34,690 bases of DNA from NCBI GenBank assembly GCA_018712565.1, contig DVGU01000047.1:1-34690 (forward strand), written 5' to 3'. Source of the DNA: Candidatus Faecimonas gallistercoris (GTDB lineage Bacteria > Bacillota_I > Bacilli_A > RF39 > UBA660). This document shows, piece by piece, positions 1 through 7,757 of the stretch. The notes below the pieces were generated by a model, which saw nothing but the letters and a program-made list of their open reading frames with translations, was not told where the DNA came from and made no database searches. The translations under genes and the position numbers were made by a program. Numbering within the stretch: position 1 is the stretch's first letter; each line of letters begins with the position of its first letter.

Positions 1-419
1 AACTTAGGAAGTTTTATTATGTGTCTTTTTAAATCTACTTCTATACTTTGATATGTTTTATCTTTATAAGTATTACTTATACAGTTTGTTCTATAACTTC
101 TTTTAGAGTTGTATTTTCCCTTAAACTTAGGGTATTCACCTTGTCCTTTATACCATCTTTTAAAAGCATCATCTAAATTAAATAAACTACACCTTAGACT
201 ACAAGAATCTACTTCCTTTAAAAAGGGATGTTCTACTTGTAAGTTTTTTAAATCTTTTATCATATCAAAACAAGATAAAGAACCTTTTCCATCTTCATAA
301 AGTGATTTTTGCTTTTCTAAATAATGATTATATACTACTCTAGTACAACCAAATGTTTTATGAATTAACTCTACTTGATTAGTTGTGGGATACAAACGAA
401 ACCGATAAGCTCTATACAT
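1..419 (-). CDS. tnpB: TnpB (IS200/IS605-type) N-terminal part, cut by window edge
   Basis: The reverse strand gives 139 codons without a stop, beginning MYRAYRFRLYPTTNQVELI and containing FGCTRVVYNHYL, then DDAFKRWYKGQGEYPKFKGK. These are the conserved N-terminal blocks of TnpB/OrfB proteins of IS200/IS605 elements, RNA-guided nucleases that act beside the TnpA transposase. The start at 419 has a strong AGGAGG site 6 bases upstream. The RuvC-like catalytic residues and zinc ribbon would lie beyond the left edge and cannot be checked, so activity is unknown. No tnpA is seen to the right of it. It sits downstream of a promoter with a LexA-like box and reads in the same direction as the neighbouring chromosomal genes. 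Confidence 0.88.
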   Translation of the reverse strand, partial: MYRAYRFRLYPTTNQVELIHKTFGCTRVVYNHYLEKQKSLYEDGKGSLSCFDMIKDLKNLQVEHPFLKEVDSCSLRCSLFNLDDAFKRWYKGQGEYPKFKGKYNSKRSYRTNCISNTYKDKTYQSIEVDLKRHIIKLPK

Positions 420-440
420 AAGATTCCTCCTGATGAGAAC

Positions 441-469
441 ACTATATAATACATTCGTTCGTATGTCAA
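441..469 (-). promoter_or_regulatory. SigA-type promoter with LexA-like (SOS) box, for tnpB
   Basis: On the minus strand TTGACA (464-469), a 17-base spacer and TATAGT (441-446) form a good sigma-A promoter about 22 bases before the tnpB start. The spacer contains CGAACGAATGTATT (448-461), which matches 12 of 14 positions of the Bacillus LexA/DinR consensus CGAACRNRYGTTYG. The same arrangement, base for base over most of its length, recurs at 29251-29279 before recX. LexA control is inferred. Confidence 0.7.
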
Positions 470-524
470 CTATTTTTTATTAAGTTTTCAAATTTGCATT
501 TTGAGAAGCAAATTCCTAATATAC

Positions 525-550
525 CAAAAAATAGCACCAAAAGTGCTATT
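525..550 (-). terminator. Rho-independent terminator after cotE
   Basis: Read on the minus strand, an 8-bp stem AATAGCAC/GTGCTATT (530-537 with 543-550) with a 5-base loop is followed by a run of T. It lies 8 bases after the cotE stop codon. Confidence 0.85.
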
Positions 551-557
551 AAACGAA

Positions 558-1103
558 TTAAATTGTATTTTCTTCTATAAAGTCATCTTGGAGTTCTTCA
601 TCTATTACATCAGAAGTTGTATTCTCTTGACTAGATTCATCAACAATTTCATCCCATGGATCTTCTTCATCATCAGCTTCTATTTTTACTTTAACATCTC
701 CTACTAACTCAATACCAAGTTCTTTTTCAATTGTATAATGAATCTCATTACCTTCAATCGTAACATTAGCACAAGTAGGTTGTTTTAAACTACGAACAAT
801 AATATCTTCATTATCAGTATCATCATCTCTACTTCTCATGCGTACAACTTCTTGATAATGATTTGTCTCTTTTACAACATCTGTCTTAGTATCTCGATCA
901 TAGGAATACCAAATATTAACATCATAACTACCAGAAATAGTAATTTGTTCCCCTTGCTTATCTCCATGAAAATTATGATTTATTACCCAACAACCTAAAA
1001 TCGTAGATGGAGCATGGTCTACTTTCACAGTATTTTCCGTTGTAAATAACTTTTTACCCTTACCAATTACGGCTTTTGTAACAATTTCTCTATAACTAGA
1101 CAT
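558..1103 (-). CDS. cotE: Outer spore coat morphogenetic protein CotE
   Basis: 181 aa. The N-terminus MSSYREIVTKAVIGKGKK, the block STILGCWVINHNF, the run YDVNIWYSYDRDTKTDVV and the later QPTCANVTIEGN match Bacillus CotE closely, and the protein ends in the typical long acidic tail (about residues 145-181). CotE forms the ring around the forespore on which outer coat proteins assemble in the mother cell. The start at 1103 is preceded by GGAGGGG; an upstream extension of the frame to 1214 has no such site. Gene order miaB-ymcA-cotE is that of Bacillus. A terminator separates it from ymcA, so it is probably transcribed alone. Confidence 0.95.
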   Translation of the reverse strand: MSSYREIVTKAVIGKGKKLFTTENTVKVDHAPSTILGCWVINHNFHGDKQGEQITISGSYDVNIWYSYDRDTKTDVVKETNHYQEVVRMRSRDDDTDNEDIIVRSLKQPTCANVTIEGNEIHYTIEKELGIELVGDVKVKIEADDEEDPWDEIVDESSQENTTSDVIDEELQDDFIEENTI

Positions 1104-1121
1104 ATCTACCCCTCCTAACTT

Positions 1122-1151
1122 AATGTATGCAATAACCAAGATATGTTTGAC
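1122..1151 (-). promoter_or_regulatory. Putative sporulation (sigma-E-like) promoter of cotE
   Basis: On the minus strand CATACATT (1122-1129) fits the sigma-E -10 consensus CATACANT, and 14 bases upstream GTCAAACA (1144-1151) partly fits GTCATATT. It lies 18 bases before the cotE start. A sigma-K reading of the -10 (CATANNNTA) is also possible, but the -35 fits less well. Confidence 0.45.
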
Positions 1152-1174
1152 TAATATTTTGAATTTTTTTAAAT

Positions 1175-1318
1175 TATGGTACACCATAATAGGAGGTAAG
1201 ATATTGCAAAACAAACGAAAAAAACTTTATCTTTGATATTAATTTAATCAAAGAATTTATAAAAGAACCTGAACAAACAATTCAAGAAGAAATAAAAAAC
1301 TATGAGCAAAATTCATAG
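1175..1318 (+). pseudogene. Possible small plus-strand gene with a frameshift in a run of A
   Basis: A plus-strand AGGAGG (1191-1196) precedes a TTG codon at 1204. The frame reads LQNKRKKLYL and stops. Removing one A from the run of seven A at about 1217 would join it to a second frame, FIFDINLIKEFIKEPEQTI..., ending at TAG 1316-1318 for about 37 aa. An inverted repeat TATGGT-AC-ACCATA (1175-1188) lies just before the ribosome site and a hairpin terminator follows. No family is recognised. It could be a chance ribosome site, a decayed gene or a base-call error in a homopolymer. Confidence 0.25.
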
Positions 1319-1326
1319 TTTTTTTA
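1297..1326. terminator. Bidirectional terminator between ymcA and cotE
   Basis: AACTATGA and TTCATAGTT form a stem around GCAAAA, flanked by A runs on the left and T runs on the right, so it can work on both strands. On the minus strand it directly follows the ymcA stop. Confidence 0.75.
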
Positions 1327-1644
1327 ATTAAATAACTGATAAAAATAATGATTTAAATCATCCTCAATATAACAAATCATATCATTTACCTTTTCTAAAT
1401 GCTGCATATAAATAACGTAAATAGGAATCTGATACAATTTTTCCTGTAACTCATTTATCTTATCTTTACTTTGGTATCCATTTCTAACAAAATCTTTTTG
1501 TTCTAACTTTAACTTTTCAATTAACTCCATTAACTCTTTATTCTTTTTCATTTTTTCTTTTAATTTTAAACAAGTCTGATAATCATCACTCTTCATAATC
1601 ACTGAAATAACATCCTCTAATGCTTTATTCAAGTCCTTCACCAT
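1324..1644 (-). CDS. ymcA: RicA/YmcA family regulator (YlbF/YmcA)
   Basis: 106 aa, mostly helical and heptad-like. The run NGYQSKDKINELQEKLYQIP followed by VIYMQHLEKVNDMI aligns with the conserved end of B. subtilis YmcA (RicA). That family works with YlbF and YaaT in the Y complex, which helps RNase Y processing and the phosphorelay to Spo0A (known for B. subtilis). The C-terminal Cys-containing extension of the Bacillus protein is absent. The start at 1644 overlaps the miaB end by 20 bases, with GGAG five bases upstream; the longer frame to 1671 has no better site. Identification rests on both sequence and the conserved miaB-ymcA-cotE order. Confidence 0.85.
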   Translation of the reverse strand: MVKDLNKALEDVISVIMKSDDYQTCLKLKEKMKKNKELMELIEKLKLEQKDFVRNGYQSKDKINELQEKLYQIPIYVIYMQHLEKVNDMICYIEDDLNHYFYQLFN

Positions 1645-3040
1645 CCAAGCTCCATGTTTTAGCATCCACAATCCTTACTTTAACAATATCTCCCGGACAA
1701 AGTTCTTTATCACTAGAAAAATTAATTAACTTATTTGTATCACTATATCCATAATATAAGTGTTTTTTATCAGAAATACCCTCTACTAAAACTTCAAGCT
1801 CACATCCGACAAGTTTTTTATTATTTTCTAAAAAATAATGATTCACTACTTCATTTAATCTCTGCAAACGTTCTTCTTTTTCTTCTCGCGGAACAGGATC
1901 AGCAAGTCTGCAAGCAGGAGTACCCTCTCTCTTAGAAAAGACAAAGGTAAAAGCATTATCATATTGACATTCACGAACCAAGGATAAAGTCTCTTGAAAA
2001 TCTTCTTCCGTCTCTCCAGGAAATCCCACGATAATATCTGTAGAAATACTAACACCTGGAATCCTATCTTTAATTTTATGAAATAAATTCAAATAACTTT
2101 CTTTAGTATAACGACGACCCATCAATTTTAAAATACGACTAGATCCACTTTGAACAGGTAAATGAACACTAGGCATAATATTAGGATATTTGGCAATAAC
2201 ATCAATCATTTCATCTGTAAAATCCCATGGATGAGACGTTGTAAAACGAATTCTAGGAATACCCATTTTCGCAACATCCTCTAACAAATTAGCCATTGTA
2301 TAATCATCATAAATATCTTTACCATAAGCATTAACATTTTGACCAAGCAACGTAACTTCTTTATAACCATCACGAACTAACTCTTGCACTTCTTTTAATA
2401 CATCTTCCTTTAGACGACTACGTTCACGTCCCCTAGTATAAGGAACAATACAATACGTACAAAATTTGTTGCAACCATAAATAATATTAACATACGCCTT
2501 ATAACTATTAACTCTAAGAACCGGAAGTCCTTCTATTAAATCTCCTTCACGAGAAAAAACTTCAATTTGTTGTTTATTCTCCTCAATTGCTTTATCAATA
2601 ATTTCAGGTAACTGATACATATTATGAGTTCCAAATACAAAATTAACCCATTTATAATCACGAAGAATCTTATCAACGACATTCGCTTCTTGTGCCATAC
2701 ACCCACATAGTCCAACAATCAAATCACGTTTTTCTTGCTTTAAATGTTTAAGTCTACCAAGCATACCAAATGCTTTATTATGTGCATTCTCACGGATTGA
2801 GCAAGTGTTTAAAAGCACCAAATCCGCAGCAGTATAATCATCTACTTTAGTAAAACCTAAAAATACAAGTAATGCCTCAATATTTTCACTATCATGCTCA
2901 TTCATTTGACAACCATAAGTCTTCAAATAAAAAGTCTTTCCATGATACTTATTTTTTACTTTATCATCAAATTGAAACTCCACCCTATGATAAGGTCTAA
3001 TATCTCTTTTTCTTGCCTCTTTATAATCAGGTAAATGCAT
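1625..3040 (-). CDS. miaB: tRNA-2-methylthio-N6-dimethylallyladenosine synthase MiaB
   Basis: 471 aa radical-SAM methylthiotransferase that converts i6A37 to ms2i6A37 in tRNAs reading UNN codons. The N-terminal domain shows the auxiliary cluster cysteines C44 (KTYGCQMNEHDSE), C80 (LNTCSIRENA) and C114 (GCMAQ). The radical-SAM cluster is C190, C194, C197 in YGCNKFCTYCIVPYTRGRE. A TRAM domain ends the protein. The start (KRDIRPYHRVEF following) resembles Bacillus YmcB. It is the first gene of a miaB-ymcA unit, with a sigma-A promoter 25 bases upstream. Confidence 0.97.
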   Translation of the reverse strand: MHLPDYKEARKRDIRPYHRVEFQFDDKVKNKYHGKTFYLKTYGCQMNEHDSENIEALLVFLGFTKVDDYTAADLVLLNTCSIRENAHNKAFGMLGRLKHLKQEKRDLIVGLCGCMAQEANVVDKILRDYKWVNFVFGTHNMYQLPEIIDKAIEENKQQIEVFSREGDLIEGLPVLRVNSYKAYVNIIYGCNKFCTYCIVPYTRGRERSRLKEDVLKEVQELVRDGYKEVTLLGQNVNAYGKDIYDDYTMANLLEDVAKMGIPRIRFTTSHPWDFTDEMIDVIAKYPNIMPSVHLPVQSGSSRILKLMGRRYTKESYLNLFHKIKDRIPGVSISTDIIVGFPGETEEDFQETLSLVRECQYDNAFTFVFSKREGTPACRLADPVPREEKEERLQRLNEVVNHYFLENNKKLVGCELEVLVEGISDKKHLYYGYSDTNKLINFSSDKELCPGDIVKVRIVDAKTWSLDGEGLE

Positions 3041-3064
3041 AAAATCACCTCAAATACAACATAG

Positions 3065-3093
3065 ATTATACCAAAATAAAAGAATTAAGTAAA
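3065..3093 (-). promoter_or_regulatory. SigA promoter of miaB-ymcA
   Basis: Minus strand TTTACT (3088-3093), 17-base spacer, TATAAT (3065-3070), then GAGGTGATTTT before the miaB ATG. Confidence 0.75.
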
Positions 3094-3112
3094 CTTAAAT
3101 CTTTTAGACTCA

Positions 3113-3649
3113 TTAAATTAAATCTCTAGGCTGTGCTAAAAGTAATTGAAATGACGATTCCTTTTTCCTGCTTTCATTTGCATTATGCTCTTGCCAAGCC
3201 TCTACACTATCAAAACCCGCACGTAAAGCAGCTGCCTTTTCTATATCTTCATCCATAGACTTATCAATAATATCATAGTATTGCTGTTGTTCTTCCGTTA
3301 ACAATTTTTCATCTGTAATTAATAATCCCATATCATCAGATAAAGATAATTTCTCTGACCGTGACATGTTAGATAAAAACTCAGGATAAGTACCATCAGC
3401 AACTGATTGCTTAAAGGCATCAATTCTCCTTTGTGTTATTAACTTGTTAGCAGCATCAATTTTCTCTGCAAATGCTTGATTGTCACTTAATACTGCTGTA
3501 ACGTACATCTGTGCTCTTACTGGCTCATGCATATCTCCAATATGTTCAGCAATTTTTTCAGAAGTTAAATCCATTTTATCTAAAATATCAACCATGCGCT
3601 GAATAGAATCACTCACCAAATCCGAAGTATTATATTTATCGTTTTTCAT
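3113..3649 (-). CDS. Unrecognised soluble protein, 178 aa
   Basis: No family recognised. The protein is hydrophilic, predicted mainly helical, acidic overall, with no signal peptide, membrane segment or cysteine. Residues 1-60 and 120-165 look amphipathic; the last third ends QLLLAQPRDLI. It has its own near-perfect promoter and GGGGGGA ribosome site, so it is a real single-gene unit. It lies between miaB and an ankyrin-like gene, giving no functional hint. Confidence 0.8.
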   Translation of the reverse strand: MKNDKYNTSDLVSDSIQRMVDILDKMDLTSEKIAEHIGDMHEPVRAQMYVTAVLSDNQAFAEKIDAANKLITQRRIDAFKQSVADGTYPEFLSNMSRSEKLSLSDDMGLLITDEKLLTEEQQQYYDIIDKSMDEDIEKAAALRAGFDSVEAWQEHNANESRKKESSFQLLLAQPRDLI

Positions 3650-3681
3650 ACATCATTCCCCCCATCAAATTAAGTAATCAA

Positions 3682-3710
3682 ATTATACCACTAAATACCA
3701 AATTTATCAA
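3682..3710 (-). promoter_or_regulatory. SigA promoter of the 178-aa gene
   Basis: Minus strand TTGATA (3705-3710), 17-base spacer, TATAAT (3682-3687). Confidence 0.85.
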
Positions 3711-3719
3711 TTCTATACT

Positions 3720-3741
3720 AAAAAAAGAGGAAAAATCCTCT
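3720..3741 (-). terminator. Terminator after the ankyrin-like gene
   Basis: Minus-strand stem AGAGGA/TCCTCT (3736-3741 with 3726-3731) with a T-rich loop and a T run; it overlaps the stop codon of the upstream gene. Confidence 0.75.
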
Positions 3742-4435
3742 AAACAATTACTTCTTCTAAAGAAGTATTAATCATCTGATCTAACAAAGAATACTTATTT
3801 CTCATTAAATCATATTTAATAGCTTCCATATTTTCCTCGATATCCGCCAATAATTTACGCATACTAGGGACTAATCCTTCCTTTTTCTCTAAACTATCCA
3901 CAATATTCTCTAAATTAGTTAATTTAGAATACTTTCCATAATAATTATTTTTAATACATAACTGATATAACTGTTTAAATGATAATACATCAATATTATT
4001 AAAGCTCTTTTCTTCTAATATTTTTAATGCTTGAAAAACACTTTGATTATGAATAGCCCTATCTAAAACCGTTTCTCCGTTTTTATTCTTAATATTTAAT
4101 AAATACCTCTTACTTCTAGTTAATTTATCTAATATTTTTAATGCTGAAACAGAAGTATCTTTTACTAGTAAATGTCCAATAGTATTTCCATCTAAATTCT
4201 GATGATTTGGATTCCAACTTCTTTTTCTAATGAATTTTAAGACCAAATCATATTGTTTAGCTTTCAAAAGTCGTACAACTACATCATTACCAGCAACATC
4301 TACTGTATTAATATCAACTTTATTTTTAGAAATAAGTTGATCTACTAAATGATAATATCCCTCCTTGATTAAATCAAAAATCAGGGATGGTTCTTCCTCA
4401 CAAGCACGCAATGCTTGTTTTTCATCATAAAACAT
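3740..4435 (-). CDS. Degenerate ankyrin-repeat-like protein, 231 aa
   Basis: The middle of the protein shows helix-turn-helix repeats typical of ankyrin folds: DINTVDVAGNDVVVRLLKA, then NPNHQNLDGNTIGHLLV, then NIKNKNGETVLDRAIHNQ, each followed by a second helix. The spacing is close to 33-36 residues but the sequence is divergent. The C-terminal third is helical with no motif. No signal or membrane segment, so a cytoplasmic protein-binding role is inferred. The start at 4435 is chosen because AGAGAGGTG lies just upstream and the promoter at 4470-4498 lies inside the longer frame that runs to 4543. Confidence 0.8.
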   Translation of the reverse strand: MFYDEKQALRACEEEPSLIFDLIKEGYYHLVDQLISKNKVDINTVDVAGNDVVVRLLKAKQYDLVLKFIRKRSWNPNHQNLDGNTIGHLLVKDTSVSALKILDKLTRSKRYLLNIKNKNGETVLDRAIHNQSVFQALKILEEKSFNNIDVLSFKQLYQLCIKNNYYGKYSKLTNLENIVDSLEKKEGLVPSMRKLLADIEENMEAIKYDLMRNKYSLLDQMINTSLEEVIV

Positions 4436-4469
4436 GTATAACACCTCTCTGTTTGTCTGACAGTTATTC

Positions 4470-4498
4470 ATTTTAGCAAAAAGATTAGTATTTGTCAA
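4470..4498 (-). promoter_or_regulatory. SigA promoter of the ankyrin-like gene
   Basis: Minus strand TTGACA (4493-4498), 17-base spacer, TAAAAT (4470-4475). It decides the downstream start codon at 4435. Confidence 0.8.
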
Positions 4499-4602
4499 AT
4501 TATCATCTCTCCCATCCCTATTAATAGTCTGTAAAAAAATCACATTTTTATACTATTTAAGAGATAAGAATAACTATCACAATAGAGGAAAATCAATAAT
4601 AT

Positions 4603-5775
4603 TTATTTTAACTTAGTTCCACACTTAGTACAAAAATTACCACCATTAGAAGGGGTTCCACAATTAGGACAAAACATAGTAGTAGACTGTGTAGTAGAAC
4701 TACTTCCTACAGAAGAATTTGTTTGTGCTTGATTTAATTGTGATGCAGCTTGGTTAGCATAAGGATCATATGTTTGAGATGACATAGCAGGATTAGGCTT
4801 TGTTGCATTATTAACCGCTCCACCAATCATACCACCAGATGCCATATTCATCATACCAACACCTAAAAATCCATTCATCGCACCAGATTCGTTTTTAGCA
4901 GCATCTCCAACAGCATTCGCATAAGCACCAGTAAGTGTTCCTTGTTGCATGAACTGATTAGAAGATAGTTCATAATTATCAATCTTTTGATTAGACTCAT
5001 CATCTAAAGTAACAGACTCAACAACAAAGCCAACAATACTAAGTCCACGATCACGAATTGGCTGATCAAATACCTTCTCATCCATAACCGCTTTTATCTC
5101 ATCGGTTCTACTAGGTAATTCTAATACTGGAGTCTTATGTGCAGAAGTTCCAAGTTCATTTAAGACATTTTGAAATGCCCCGATAACTTCAGATCTCATT
5201 TGTTCACATAATTCATCTTTACGATATTCCTCTGCCGTACCAGCAATACGTGACATAAAAATAGCAGGATCAGATATTTTAAAAGTATACTTACCAAAAC
5301 ACTTTACCTCAACACGCAAAGGACTCATCGCATTAATCATCTGATTTGGAATTGGATGAGACCAATCCTGAAATGGAATAGGTGCAGGAGTTCCAAACTT
5401 ATTATCCATAATTTCTTTAGCATTAATATAAAATACCGCTTGTTCTTTAAACGTTCCCCCATTATAAGTAAATCTCGTCCACATCTCTTTAAAAACCGCT
5501 CCAAATTGTCCAGCAAAAAAAGATGGAGAACTAGACTGATCAAACGTATAAATACCTTCTTCTGCAGTAGCATCTAATATTTGACCATTCTGAAAAATAA
5601 CTGCAATCTGTCCAGGTGCTACCTGAATAGCACTATCCTTAGAAATAATTCCATTAGGCGTAGATACCCTTTTCATTAGAATATCCTGTCCTAAATCATC
5701 ACAACGAATATATTCCTTCCATTGATCATGTAACGTACTCCCTACTGCAGCAACCGCTGCCTTAATTAACCCCAT
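4603..5775 (-). CDS. ydjI: SPFH-domain protein YdjI with C-terminal zinc ribbon
   Basis: 390 aa. Residues about 30-270 form an SPFH-type (virion-core-like) domain with VAPGQIAVIFQNGQI, the block ISDPAIFMSRIAG, and RDRGLSIVGFVVESVTLDDE. A Gly/Ala/Met-rich linker and Gln/Ser-rich stretch follow, and the end is a zinc ribbon CPNCGTPSNGGNFCTKCG. B. subtilis YdjI has this make-up and brings PspA to the membrane together with YdjG and YdjH (known). Here it is the last gene of ydjG-ydjH-ydjI, 21 bases after ydjH, with no pspA in the window. No signal peptide, so it is cytoplasmic and membrane-associated by inference. Confidence 0.88.
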   Translation of the reverse strand: MGLIKAAVAAVGSTLHDQWKEYIRCDDLGQDILMKRVSTPNGIISKDSAIQVAPGQIAVIFQNGQILDATAEEGIYTFDQSSSPSFFAGQFGAVFKEMWTRFTYNGGTFKEQAVFYINAKEIMDNKFGTPAPIPFQDWSHPIPNQMINAMSPLRVEVKCFGKYTFKISDPAIFMSRIAGTAEEYRKDELCEQMRSEVIGAFQNVLNELGTSAHKTPVLELPSRTDEIKAVMDEKVFDQPIRDRGLSIVGFVVESVTLDDESNQKIDNYELSSNQFMQQGTLTGAYANAVGDAAKNESGAMNGFLGVGMMNMASGGMIGGAVNNATKPNPAMSSQTYDPYANQAASQLNQAQTNSSVGSSSTTQSTTMFCPNCGTPSNGGNFCTKCGTKLK

Positions 5776-5796
5776 AAATATAACCTCTCTTTCTTA

Positions 5797-6705
5797 TTAA
5801 AAATGTCGTCCACCACCGCCATGGCTTCTTCCACTACTTCCACTATGACCACCACTACCACTAGAATGATAAATAGGAGTAGACATAGTATGACTCGATG
5901 TCAATACATCACTTAATACTTTTATATTAACAGAATCTTTATCTAAATACTCTCTAGACGAAGTAGCTTTTCTAACGATTTTATTCTTATGAATTAAAAT
6001 TGCCATCACAATAATAGTAATAATACTCGGTATACCAAATATAATTTTCCATGGAAAAACACGATAAATCTCTCCAGAAGAATCAATAGAATACTTATTA
6101 TCTTTATTACTAGGTAACCCCATTGTATCATAGTTTTCAATGATTGTCATAAACTTTGTAATTCCCTCATAATAATTTTCATCACTAAATTCTGAATAAA
6201 TAGCCTCTAATATTTTATCAATTCTATTAGAATCATACATATCAATAGCTTTACCACTAGTACTAATATAAATTTCTCGATTTTTCATATCAACTAAAAA
6301 TAATAATCCACTTCTCTCCTCATCCATACCAAAATCGTTATAATCATAAAAATCATCCGCATAAACTCGACTACAATCTTCATAAGGACATAACTTATCA
6401 TAACTATCAACAGTAACGATTCCTAAATCAAAATCCGTACTTTTAATAAATTGAACAGCCTGCCTATAAATTTTTTTCTCCTCATCATCAGTAAGTAAAT
6501 CAGCAAAATCATAAACTTTCTCACTAGCATCCACAGCTGGCGTAGTTAAAATATCACTCATATTAGAAGATGTAACAACAATATCCTCAGGAACTAAAAA
6601 ATTACTATTTGTTCTAGTAAAAGTATTCGTACTAGCTTTAATAGGAACAGGATAAAATAAAGTAAAAAGTAAAATAGAAAATATTAAATAAATTTTTAGT
6701 TTCAT
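5797..6705 (-). CDS. ydjH: TPM-domain membrane protein YdjH
   Basis: 302 aa. A signal sequence (about residues 1-24, ILLFTLFYPVPIKA) leads into a TPM (Psb32/YgcG-type) domain with VYDFADLLTDDEEKKIYRQA, FDLGIVTVDSYD and GLLFLVDMKNREIYISTSG. A single membrane helix near residues 215-237 (IIFGIPSIITIIVMAILIH) follows, and the C-terminus is a Ser/Gly/His-rich tail ending SHGGGGRHF. The start at 6705 is set by an ATGA overlap with the ydjG stop and by GGAGGGG; the longer frame lies inside ydjG. In B. subtilis YdjGH anchor YdjI and PspA to the membrane. Confidence 0.87.
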   Translation of the reverse strand: MKLKIYLIFSILLFTLFYPVPIKASTNTFTRTNSNFLVPEDIVVTSSNMSDILTTPAVDASEKVYDFADLLTDDEEKKIYRQAVQFIKSTDFDLGIVTVDSYDKLCPYEDCSRVYADDFYDYNDFGMDEERSGLLFLVDMKNREIYISTSGKAIDMYDSNRIDKILEAIYSEFSDENYYEGITKFMTIIENYDTMGLPSNKDNKYSIDSSGEIYRVFPWKIIFGIPSIITIIVMAILIHKNKIVRKATSSREYLDKDSVNIKVLSDVLTSSHTMSTPIYHSSGSGGHSGSSGRSHGGGGRHF

Positions 6706-7745
6706 ATAACCCCTCCAAAATATAAAGCAATACAAACAGCTAAACATAACAGAAAAATACCACAAGACCAAAGAATTACTTCTTTTACACCAAGTGGCAA
6801 GCAACCAACAATTTTTCCAGTTTGACCATTCATAGCAAAAGTATACATTTTATCATGATATTTAATATTAACCATAAAAACCGGTAATAAAATATAATTA
6901 GAATGAACATTTTTCAAAGATATATTATTATCAACAGGAGTAATACTTTGATGCCTAATTTTATCCTGTAATAAAGAAACAGTAGTATTTAAAGTCCTAT
7001 TACGCGCCCTCTCAATTGCTTGAGTTTCTAACACATCATACTTTTCAGATAAAAAGCCAGACAAAAAAGCATGGTTATACTCTGTTAAAGATGTATAATC
7101 AAAAGGTTCCAAGGAATCCATTAATTCATCAGAAAATCTTGAAGACCCATCTGCCAAAACTTTATCATAATTCATATTACCTTCACACACAACATCAAAA
7201 GTATCTGTCTTAGTATATCTAGTATTATAATCACTCCAAGTATGAGTATCAATACACTTAAATTTAGCAGTTCCACTAACATCAAAATCATAAGCCCAAA
7301 ATGGAATATACACACCAGTAATTTTATCAATATTCTTACGACTTTTAAAAGTTCTAGGCACTAAAGGCTTGTGTTTAACTAGTTGCAAAAAAACAGAAGT
7401 AGCATCTTCTTTTACTTTTTGAAAAGGAATAATATAATCAGGAACTCTACTATTTTGAATTCTCTCTTTTAAAATAGCCGTATTCCCACAATAAACACAA
7501 AAAGTAGCAGTAGTATTTTCATCAGCAATAATCTCAGCTCCACAACTACTACAACGATACACATCTGCTTGTTCAACCTTTACATCTTTTTTCTGATTCA
7601 CCTCAACACTACTAGCATTCTTATATTTCTGCAACTCTTCTAAACTAAACTTACTACCACAATAATCACAAGACCATTTCTGCTCTTTAGGAGAAAATTT
7701 TAATACTGCTCCACAGCTAGGACACTTATGATCTAAAGCCTCCAT
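6702..7745 (-). CDS. ydjG: Double zinc-ribbon membrane protein YdjG
   Basis: 347 aa. Two N-terminal zinc ribbons: CPSCGAVLKFSPKEQ...CDYCG (about 8-30) and CSSCGAEIIADEN...CVYCG (about 64-86). A soluble middle follows with VYIPFWAYDFDVSG, and a single C-terminal hydrophobic helix (about 322-345, VILWSCGIFLLCLAVCIALYF). This is the layout of B. subtilis YdjG. It starts the ydjG-ydjH-ydjI unit and overlaps ydjH by four bases, so translation is coupled. The stop is TGA, one of the proofs that TGA is not read as Trp here. Confidence 0.87.
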   Translation of the reverse strand: MEALDHKCPSCGAVLKFSPKEQKWSCDYCGSKFSLEELQKYKNASSVEVNQKKDVKVEQADVYRCSSCGAEIIADENTTATFCVYCGNTAILKERIQNSRVPDYIIPFQKVKEDATSVFLQLVKHKPLVPRTFKSRKNIDKITGVYIPFWAYDFDVSGTAKFKCIDTHTWSDYNTRYTKTDTFDVVCEGNMNYDKVLADGSSRFSDELMDSLEPFDYTSLTEYNHAFLSGFLSEKYDVLETQAIERARNRTLNTTVSLLQDKIRHQSITPVDNNISLKNVHSNYILLPVFMVNIKYHDKMYTFAMNGQTGKIVGCLPLGVKEVILWSCGIFLLCLAVCIALYFGGVI

Positions 7746-7757
7746 AACACCACTCCT

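Noticed and set aside
109-300. Plus-strand frame opposite tnpB
   Set aside because: It is a shadow; the minus strand gives clear TnpB sequence over the same bases.
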